Shown here one piece after another: positions 5,190 through 10,227 of a stretch of DNA of 10,227 nt. The stretch is from an uncultured Oscillospiraceae bacterium (lineage in GTDB: Bacteria; Bacillota; Clostridia; Oscillospirales; Acutalibacteraceae): assembly GCA_900552925.1 (NCBI GenBank), contig USBH01000038.1, positions 1 through 10,227 of the forward strand, written 5' to 3'. The notes beneath the pieces were generated by a model. It worked only from the letters and a program-made list of their open reading frames with translations. It did not search any database and was not told where the DNA came from. Position 1 is the stretch's first letter; the number at the start of each line of letters is the position of its first letter. Position numbers and translations under genes: made by a program.

Positions 5190-6368
5190 ATGACACACCT
5201 GCTTTTAGCCATCATTTATCTCGCCTTTATCAGCCTCGGCCTGCCGGACGCCCTGCTCGGCGCCGCGTGGCCCTCGATGCAGCCGGAATTCGGCGTCCCC
5301 ATTTCGTATGCCGGGATCCTCTCCATGATCATCGCCGTCGGCACCGTCGTTTCCAGCTTGCAGAGCGACCGGCTGACGCGCCGCCTCGGCACCGGCAAGG
5401 TGACGGCCATCAGCGTGGCGATGACCGCGGCCGCCCTGCTCGGCTTCTCCTTCACGCACTCGTTCTGGCTGCTCTGCCTCTGGGCCATCCCCTACGGCCT
5501 CGGCGCCGGCAGCGTGGACGCTTCGCTGAACAACTACGTCGCGCTGCACTACGAGAGTAAGCACATGAGCTGGCTGCACTGCATGTGGGGCATCGGCGCC
5601 ACGCTCGGCCCCTATCTGATGGGCTACGCGCTCACCGGCGGCAGCGGCTGGAACGCCGGGTACCGGTATATCGGCGTCATTCAGGTCGTGCTGACCGCGG
5701 CCCTGCTGTTCAGCCTGCCGCTCTGGAAAAAGCGCGCCGCGCCTGCCGGCGGGGAGGCCGCGGAAACCCGCGCGCTCAAGCTGCGCGAGGTCGTACGGAT
5801 CCCCGGCGCGAAGGAGGTCATGCTCTGCTTCTTCTGCTACTGCGCCGTCGAGCAGACGACCAGCTTGTGGGCCAGCAGCTACCTGACGCTGTACAAGGGC
5901 GTTTCGCCGGAAACGGCGGCGAGCTTTGCGAGCATGTTCTTCATCGGCATCACCGCGGGGCGCGCGCTTTGCGGCTTCATCACCATGAAGCTGAGCGACA
6001 CGCGGATGATCCGCCTCGGGCAGGCCGTCATCGCGGTCGGCATCGCCCTGATGCTCCTGCCGGGGCCGCAGGCGCTCTCGCTGGTCGGCCTGATCCTGAT
6101 CGGCCTCGGCTGCGCGCCGATCTACCCGTGCATCATCCACTCCACGCCGGGCCACTTCGGCGCCGACCACTCGCAGGCGCTGATCGGCGTCCAGATGGCG
6201 AGCGCCTATGTGGGCACCTGCGTGATGCCGCCCCTGTTCGGCATCATCGCGAACAACATCACCGTCGCGCTTCTCCCCGTCTACCTGCTGGTCGTGCTGG
6301 TCCTGATGGTCGCCATGCACGAGCTGCTGACGCAGAAAGCCCCGATCCAGCCCGTGCGCGGCCTGTAA
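5190..6368 (+). CDS. Major facilitator superfamily permease
   Basis: A 392-residue protein with about twelve hydrophobic segments. The first segment carries the motif GLPDALLGAAWPSMQPEFGV, common in sugar-type MFS permeases related to fucose/glucose symporters. The loop between segments 2 and 3 has SDRLTRRLGTGKV, the MFS motif A. YGLGAGSVDASLNNYV and WLHCMWGIGATLGPYL follow in the first half; a charged loop (about residues 178-200) separates the halves. It likely moves a sugar or other small solute with protons, but the substrate is unknown. The start at 5190 has GGAAGGA 5 nt upstream and a promoter at 5107-5135. It is the last gene before a shared terminator, with the pit operon convergent. 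Confidence 0.88.
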   Translation: MTHLLLAIIYLAFISLGLPDALLGAAWPSMQPEFGVPISYAGILSMIIAVGTVVSSLQSDRLTRRLGTGKVTAISVAMTAAALLGFSFTHSFWLLCLWAIPYGLGAGSVDASLNNYVALHYESKHMSWLHCMWGIGATLGPYLMGYALTGGSGWNAGYRYIGVIQVVLTAALLFSLPLWKKRAAPAGGEAAETRALKLREVVRIPGAKEVMLCFFCYCAVEQTTSLWASSYLTLYKGVSPETAASFASMFFIGITAGRALCGFITMKLSDTRMIRLGQAVIAVGIALMLLPGPQALSLVGLILIGLGCAPIYPCIIHSTPGHFGADHSQALIGVQMASAYVGTCVMPPLFGIIANNITVALLPVYLLVVLVLMVAMHELLTQKAPIQPVRGL

Positions 6369-6433
6369 CCGCCGTCGGCTCTGCCGGTCCGTTTTCCGAA
6401 AAGCGCAGGTCTGCATCGTAGAATACATTACAA

Positions 6434-6478
6434 AAAGGCCTTCAAAGCCGCGTCGAACGCGCCGCTTTGAAGGCCTTT
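6434..6478. terminator. Terminator shared by the MFS gene and the convergent pit operon
   Basis: A perfect 15-bp stem (AAAGGCCTTCAAAGC with GCTTTGAAGGCCTTT) whose loop contains a further CGCG/CGCG pairing. On the minus strand it is followed by TTTTTG, ideal for ending the pit-DUF47 transcript. On the plus strand the tail is TTTCC, weaker but usable for the MFS gene. Confidence 0.88.
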
Positions 6479-6520
6479 CCGTCTGTTCTGTTTTGGGATC
6501 GTATTGGAAAAACTGTGTCG

Positions 6521-7144
6521 TCAGCTGTTTTTCATCACGGTGCTCTCCACCGTATCCGCCACATGCTCGCAGGCGTCCGCGCACTTTTCCAGGTAGATGT
6601 AGATCTCGCGCCACGCAATGACCTCGAGCGGGTCCTTGCAGGTGTTGTGCAGGTCGTACATGCAGTCGATGAACAGCTTGTCCGCCTCTTCCTCCAGGCT
6701 GTTGATGCGGACGATGTGCTCGTGGAGCTTTTTGGATTTCTTGAAGTCGGCAAATTCGTTCATCAGCTTGCGCACCTCATCGCAGCACTGGATGATGACC
6801 TCCGCGAGCTTCAGCGAATCCGCGCGCATGCCGGAAATGCCGTTGTAGTAGATCTTGATCAGCACGTCCTCGATCTTGTCCGTCAGGTCGTCGAGGTTCT
6901 GGCTCACCTGCATGATGTCCTCCCGCTCGATCGGCGTGATGAACGCCTTGACGAGCACGTTCAGAAGCTCGTGCTTTTTCACGTCGGCCTCATGCTCCAC
7001 CTGATGGATCTCCTCCATGCGCGCCGGCAAAGCGTTTACGTCGAACTGCTCCATCGTCTTTTTGAGCAGGTTCGCGGCCTTGCAGGAATACTCCGCGCAC
7101 TCGATAAAATTCTGAAAATAGTAGGAATCTTGTTTCTTCGCCAT
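6521..7144 (-). CDS. DUF47 / PhoU-like phosphate transport partner protein
   Basis: A 207-residue, mostly helical, soluble protein of the DUF47 (PhoU_div) family, starting MAKKQDSYYFQNFIECAEYS. It contains the paired metal-binding-type motifs of PhoU-like bundles: HQVEHEADVKKHEL (about 47-60), DDLTDKIEDVL (85-95) and NSLEEEADKLF (about 148-158), plus a C-terminal ACEHVADTVESTV. Such proteins are encoded beside Pit-type phosphate transporters and are thought to control transport or signal phosphate status. Here the gene follows pit by 23 bp on the same strand, with GGAGG 6 nt before the ATG, and ends at the strong terminator 6434-6478. Confidence 0.92.
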   Translation of the reverse strand: MAKKQDSYYFQNFIECAEYSCKAANLLKKTMEQFDVNALPARMEEIHQVEHEADVKKHELLNVLVKAFITPIEREDIMQVSQNLDDLTDKIEDVLIKIYYNGISGMRADSLKLAEVIIQCCDEVRKLMNEFADFKKSKKLHEHIVRINSLEEEADKLFIDCMYDLHNTCKDPLEVIAWREIYIYLEKCADACEHVADTVESTVMKNS

Positions 7145-7167
7145 AATTTCCTCCGCAGTTCAAACCC

Positions 7168-8220
7168 TTAGAATATTGTGATAAACAGCTTGGCCATAAT
7201 GAAGCTGATCAGTCCGCAGCCCGGGAACGTGAAAATCCAGGTCAGCACCATTTCCTTGACAACCCCGAGGTTGATGGAGGAGAGGCGCTTGACGGCGCCG
7301 ACGCCCATGATGGCGCTGGTCTTCGTATGCGTCGTCGAGACCGGAATGCCGAAAAGGCTCGAGTACAGCAGGCAGAACGCCGCCGAGAGGTCGGCGGAGA
7401 AGCCCTGGTATTTCTCCAGCTTGACCATATCCATGCCGACCGACTTGATGATCTTTTCGCCGCCGACACTGGTGCCCGCCGCCATGACCACGCTGCAGAC
7501 CAGCATGAGCCATACCGGGATGGAAATGCCGCTCACGCTGCCCTGCCCGTTGGAAAACGCGATGCCGAGGAACAGGACGCCGATGAACTTCTGCCCATCC
7601 TGCGCGCCGTGCATGAAGCTCATGGCCGCAGCGCCGAAGATCTGCGCGCCGCGGAAGAAGCGGTTCGTCTTGCGGCGGTCCATCCTGTAGCAGACGAGGC
7701 TGACCACCTTGCAGACGACCCAGCCGGTCGCGAAGCCGAGAATCAGGCTCAGCACGAGGCCGTACAGCACCTTGGCCCACTCGTCCATGTTGATGCCGCC
7801 GATGCCGTTCTGAATGGCGATCGCCGCGCCGGACAGGCCGGCGATCAGGCTGTGGCTCTCGCTCGTCGGAATGCCAAAATAAGAGGCGCCTACGCTGTAA
7901 ACAACAATGGAAAACAAGGCGGCACACAAAGCGATCAGTGCTTCGCGTGTATTGCCGCCAAAATCCACCATGTTGCTTATGGTAGACGCCACGGAGCTAT
8001 TGATTTGTGTCATGACGAACACGCCGAGGAAATTGAAAATCGCGCTCATCCAGATCGCGCTTCGGGTGCTCATGCAGCGCGTGGTGATGCACGTCGCGAT
8101 CGCGTTCGGCGCATCCGTCCAGCCGTTGACGAAAATGACGCCAAGCGTGAGCAGCACCGTAATCAGCAAAACCGGGCTCGACGTCACGCTCTGCAGAAAA
8201 CTCATAAATGAAACATCCAT
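7168..8220 (-). CDS. pit: PiT family inorganic phosphate transporter
   Basis: A 350-residue membrane protein with the two Pit signatures: FVNGWTDAPNAIATCITTR (about 30-48), where most relatives have GxxDAxNAIAT, and MSFMHGAQDGQKFIGVLFLG in the second half. ESHSLIAGLSGAAIA and PVSTTHTKTSAIMGVGA are the matching inner repeats (PTSESH and PVSTTH). It imports phosphate, often as a metal-phosphate complex, with protons or sodium, across the cell membrane. The start at 8220 has a modest site (AGGGG, 6 nt upstream); the frame is open to 8367, but that stretch lies in the leader hairpin and lacks a ribosome site. Cotranscribed with the DUF47 gene; see the promoter, PhoP-like repeats and leader hairpin upstream. 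Confidence 0.93.
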   Translation of the reverse strand: MDVSFMSFLQSVTSSPVLLITVLLTLGVIFVNGWTDAPNAIATCITTRCMSTRSAIWMSAIFNFLGVFVMTQINSSVASTISNMVDFGGNTREALIALCAALFSIVVYSVGASYFGIPTSESHSLIAGLSGAAIAIQNGIGGINMDEWAKVLYGLVLSLILGFATGWVVCKVVSLVCYRMDRRKTNRFFRGAQIFGAAAMSFMHGAQDGQKFIGVLFLGIAFSNGQGSVSGISIPVWLMLVCSVVMAAGTSVGGEKIIKSVGMDMVKLEKYQGFSADLSAAFCLLYSSLFGIPVSTTHTKTSAIMGVGAVKRLSSINLGVVKEMVLTWIFTFPGCGLISFIMAKLFITIF

Positions 8221-8246
8221 AAAATACCCCTGCCTGAAAAAATACC

Positions 8247-8287
8247 AAAAGGGACAGAACTTATAGTTTTGAAGTTCTGTCCCTTTT
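8247..8287 (-). terminator. Terminator-like hairpin in the pit leader (possible attenuator)
   Basis: A perfect 16-bp stem (AAAAGGGACAGAACTT with AAGTTCTGTCCCTTTT, 9-nt loop), followed on the minus strand by GGTATTTTTTC. It lies 27 bp before the pit ATG and inside the transcript from the promoter at 8388-8416. No plus-strand gene ends here, so it looks like a block in the pit leader, not a gene end. Confidence 0.7.
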
Positions 8288-8338
8288 CGCTCTCCAAATG
8301 ACTTTCTCATTGAAAAGTTAACACTGGGATAAATAGAA

Positions 8339-8350
8339 GCGCGGCCGCGC
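8339..8350. repeat. 12-bp perfect palindrome in the pit leader
   Basis: GCGCGGCCGCGC is fully symmetric and lies in an otherwise AT-rich stretch, about 35 nt after the predicted transcription start. Function unknown. Confidence 0.5.
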
Positions 8351-8387
8351 TCTATGACAGACTCCACCGTTTATTCCAGCAGTTTTC

Positions 8388-8416
8388 AGTATAAAGAGAA
8401 TGTTAAGAGAAGTCAA
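8388..8416 (-). promoter_or_regulatory. Sigma-A promoter of the pit-DUF47 operon
   Basis: On the minus strand TTGACT (8416-8411), a 17-bp spacer and TATACT (8393-8388), near consensus. The start would be near 8381, giving a leader of about 160 nt that carries the palindrome at 8339 and the hairpin at 8247-8287. Confidence 0.78.
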
Positions 8417-8449
8417 TGGAATACGTTTACTTTTGTTAAATTTTATAAA
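8390..8449 (-). promoter_or_regulatory. PhoP-box-like hexamer repeats at the pit promoter
   Basis: Minus-strand hexamers resembling TTAACA recur: TTTATA (8449-8444), TTAACA (8439-8434), TAAACG (8429-8424), TTGACT (8416-8411), TTAACA (8406-8401) and TTTATA (8395-8390), mostly 10-11 bp apart with one 13-bp step. Bacillus PhoP binds such TT(A/T/C)ACA direct repeats. Two copies are exact; the AT-rich context makes chance matches likely for the others. Confidence 0.45.
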
Positions 8450-8504
8450 TCACACATGAATAAATCGCACGAATCTGGTCTAAAAAACCACGCAAAAGTA
8501 AAAT

Positions 8505-8540
8505 CCACGTGTGTTTTACGGAAAATTTGTAAAATACGTG
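8505..8540 (-). terminator. Weak terminator after the glycosidase gene
   Basis: On the minus strand ACGT and TTTTAC segments pair imperfectly with GTAAAA and ACGTG, followed by GATTTTACTTTTGCG and, further on, GGTTTTTT. It begins right at the glycosidase stop. The rest of 8288-8540 holds only the pit regulatory region and no gene. Confidence 0.35.
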
Positions 8541-10079
8541 TTAAGCGTTTTGCGCCCCGGATTCCTCTTTCACACGCGTCAGGCGGACGGCGATGTACTC
8601 CCGGCCCGGCAGGGCGATGCGGAACCTGCCGGCATGGACGCCGGCGTCCTCGACCGTCATGTTCCACGTATCGATGACTTCCGCGCGCCACTGCTCGCCG
8701 GCCGGCTTCAGGAAATCACGGAAAGAGGGCCGGCCGAAGCCGTAGTAGTGGATCTCGTACCCGGCGTCCTGCCCGAAGGAAACGCAGTCCGGCACACCCA
8801 CGGTCTCATCGAACGATGACTGCCCCAGCTTCAGGCCGCGGCCGGGCGTTTCCTTCAGAATCCTGTGGAGGAAGCGGATCCGCGCCGGGCTTTCCCCGTG
8901 CAGCACGCCGCCGTGGCTCCACCACAGGATGTCGTTTTCCGGGTCGAGGAACGTCTCCCCGTGCCCGGCGTAGCCGCCGCGGAGCGAGGCCTCCCAGAAC
9001 CGGCGGGTCAGCTCCTGCCCCGAGATGTTTCCCCAGCCCATATCGATGTTACCCTCATAGGCGATCTCGTCCCAGACCACCGGCTTGCCGTAACGGGTGC
9101 GGTATTCGTCGGTATACTCGACGTGGCGGTACAGGTCCTGCCGCTGCATGCTGCAGTGCGTGATCCACGGGCGGGTGTAATCGTAAAACGCGATGCAGTT
9201 GTGGATGGAGCGAAGGTGGTTGTACGGGTCCTTTGCGCAGAGGATCGCGGCGTACCGCTCCCAGTCCTCCAGCGTCTTGGCGCGCATCAGGTCGTACTCG
9301 TTGGCGAGGCTCCACCAGACGTTCCGGTAGGCGGCGAAGCGGGCGATCACGTAATTCCAGTACAGGTCGTCCTGCGCCTTCGTCATCTGCGAAAAGCCCC
9401 AGCGGTCGTAGGGGTGCATGACGATGATGTCCGCCTCGATCCCGCGGTCGCCCAGTTCCCGGATCGCGCGCTCGATCCGCCGGAAGTGCTCGGGGTTGAA
9501 GCGGGTGAAATCCCAGTCGTTGCCCGCAAAGTCCGCAGCCGGTGAATAAGTCTCCTCATTCAGGCCGCTGTTGTCCACCGGCGTGCCCTCGTACGGGAAC
9601 GTCTCAGGGTCGCGGAAATTGTGGATGTAGTGCTTCGGGAACACGCAGAAGCGCATCTTGTTGAAATAGCCTTTATCCAGCTCCCGGAGCGTATCCTGCC
9701 GGACGGCCTCGGGCTGGTGCGCCCAGGCATAGCAGGTCGTGCCCACCGAGTAATACGGCGTGCCGTCCTCATAGGCGAAGTGATACTGGTTCACAACGCG
9801 CATCGGGCCGTGGTTGCCCGCCGCGGGCGCCGTGACTGCAAATTCTCCGCTTCCGGCCGCCTCCGGGAAATTCCCGCGCGTCTCGTACGTGTACGCGCCC
9901 TCAAACGAGGGCATGAAGCGCACCCGGTAGACGCCTTCGCCGTCGTAGAAGCCGTCCGCCTGCACCGTTTCGCTCTTGCCGCGGAACACGGCGCCGAACT
10001 GCCGCTCCGTGAACGGATTCCCGTCCTGCGGCCCGTGCACGGAAACTTCAAACACGCCCCATTTTTCAACTGTCTGCAT
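8541..10079 (-). CDS. Glycoside hydrolase with DUF5060, DUF4038-like barrel and DUF5605 domains
   Basis: A 512-residue protein without a signal peptide, so probably intracellular. Residues about 1-85 (EKWGVFEVSVHGPQDGNPFT ... VYRVRFMPSFEGAYTYETRG) are the DUF5060 beta-sandwich; about 100-400 form a GH5-like/DUF4038 TIM barrel; the C-terminal 90 residues form the DUF5605 sheet. NVWWSLANEYD (acid/base candidate E261) and VVWDEIAYEGN (E338 or E342 as nucleophile candidate) sit where clan GH-A enzymes keep their two catalytic glutamates. It likely cuts a plant or host glycan fragment; the substrate is unknown. ATG 10079 has AGGAG 8 nt upstream; an ATG at 10097 lacks a site. It overlaps the kinase gene by 14 bp. 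Confidence 0.87.
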   Translation of the reverse strand: MQTVEKWGVFEVSVHGPQDGNPFTERQFGAVFRGKSETVQADGFYDGEGVYRVRFMPSFEGAYTYETRGNFPEAAGSGEFAVTAPAAGNHGPMRVVNQYHFAYEDGTPYYSVGTTCYAWAHQPEAVRQDTLRELDKGYFNKMRFCVFPKHYIHNFRDPETFPYEGTPVDNSGLNEETYSPAADFAGNDWDFTRFNPEHFRRIERAIRELGDRGIEADIIVMHPYDRWGFSQMTKAQDDLYWNYVIARFAAYRNVWWSLANEYDLMRAKTLEDWERYAAILCAKDPYNHLRSIHNCIAFYDYTRPWITHCSMQRQDLYRHVEYTDEYRTRYGKPVVWDEIAYEGNIDMGWGNISGQELTRRFWEASLRGGYAGHGETFLDPENDILWWSHGGVLHGESPARIRFLHRILKETPGRGLKLGQSSFDETVGVPDCVSFGQDAGYEIHYYGFGRPSFRDFLKPAGEQWRAEVIDTWNMTVEDAGVHAGRFRIALPGREYIAVRLTRVKEESGAQNA

Positions 10080-10178
10080 CGTCGTCTCTCCTCTCATGCT
10101 CTGTGCCGGCCCCGGCAAACCGGGCCGGCAGGCGCGCGGTAAAGGTCGTGCCCGCGCCTTCTTTGCTCTCCACACGGA
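10066..10178 (-). CDS. 3' end of a sensor histidine kinase gene (partial)
   Basis: The frame read from 10176 encodes VESKEGAGTTFTARLP and then about 20 residues to a TGA at 10068-10066. VES-E-G-GTTFT-LP is the G2 box and final strand that close the ATPase domain of histidine kinases. The gene begins outside the assembled sequence and is cut at 10178, where adapter starts. Its end overlaps the glycosidase start by 14 bp, so the two are probably translated from one mRNA and the kinase may sense a related signal. Only 36 residues are visible, so subfamily is unknown. Confidence 0.6.
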
Positions 10179-10227
10179 CTGTCTCTTATACACATCTCCG
10201 AGCCCACGAGACTGCAGCTAATCTCGT
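10179..10227 (+). other. Illumina Nextera adapter and index (sequencing artefact)
   Basis: CTGTCTCTTATACACATCT (10179-10197) is the Tn5 mosaic end, followed by CCGAGCCCACGAGAC (10198-10212, Nextera read 2 adapter), an 8-base index TGCAGCTA (10213-10220) and ATCTCGT, the start of the P7 end. It is not part of the genome and should be trimmed. Confidence 0.98.

Noticed and set aside
10080..10193. N-terminal extension of the glycosidase starting MYKRQ
   Set aside because: Its first codons are adapter-derived, and the true start at 10079 has an AGGAG site.

Overview
The window joins two DNA types. Positions 1 to about 3700 are AT-richer and look mobile. From about 3757 to 10178 the sequence is GC-rich and looks like the chromosome of an anaerobic Firmicute. 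Codon use, AGGAGG-type ribosome sites and gene content suggest Clostridia, perhaps Oscillospiraceae; this is inference. The last 49 bases (10179-10227) are not biological: they are Illumina Nextera adapter plus index, so the contig really ends at 10178.

Left region (minus strand, right to left): a small unknown gene (3139-3537); a Phd/YefM antitoxin and RelE/ParE toxin pair (2510-3095) with its own promoter and operator palindromes; then a tightly coupled operon parA - parB - spoVG-like - partial tnpB-like gene running off the left edge. The parA-parB and parB-spoVG junctions are ATGA overlaps. parA and the unknown gene have nearly the same leader: a 42-bp direct repeat with two hairpins, each copy directly behind an intrinsic terminator. 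parB contains three copies of a 21-bp palindrome at an exact 42-bp pitch, and a fourth copy (19 of 21 identical) lies near the element's right end. This set looks like the maintenance module of an integrative element.

Boundary: at 3707-3756 lies the 3' half (anticodon arm, T arm, acceptor strand, CCA) of a tRNA-Val(CAC) gene without its 5' half, followed by a terminator. This is what remains at one end of an element integrated in a tRNA gene, so the element extends left, towards an intact tRNA copy outside the window. A promoter-like sequence at the edge points outwards.

Right region: an ArsB/NhaD/SLC13-type anion permease (+), an MFS permease with a clear promoter (+), a strong terminator shared with the convergent operon pit - DUF47 (minus; phosphate transporter and PhoU-like partner), and an operon of a sensor histidine kinase (3' end only) and a DUF5060/DUF4038/DUF5605-type glycoside hydrolase (minus). 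The pit promoter region carries PhoP-box-like repeats and the pit leader holds a perfect 16-bp terminator-like hairpin, suggesting phosphate control and possible attenuation.

The most interesting unexplained signals are the phased palindromes inside parB, the duplicated structured leader, and the short TnpB-like gene in the partition operon.
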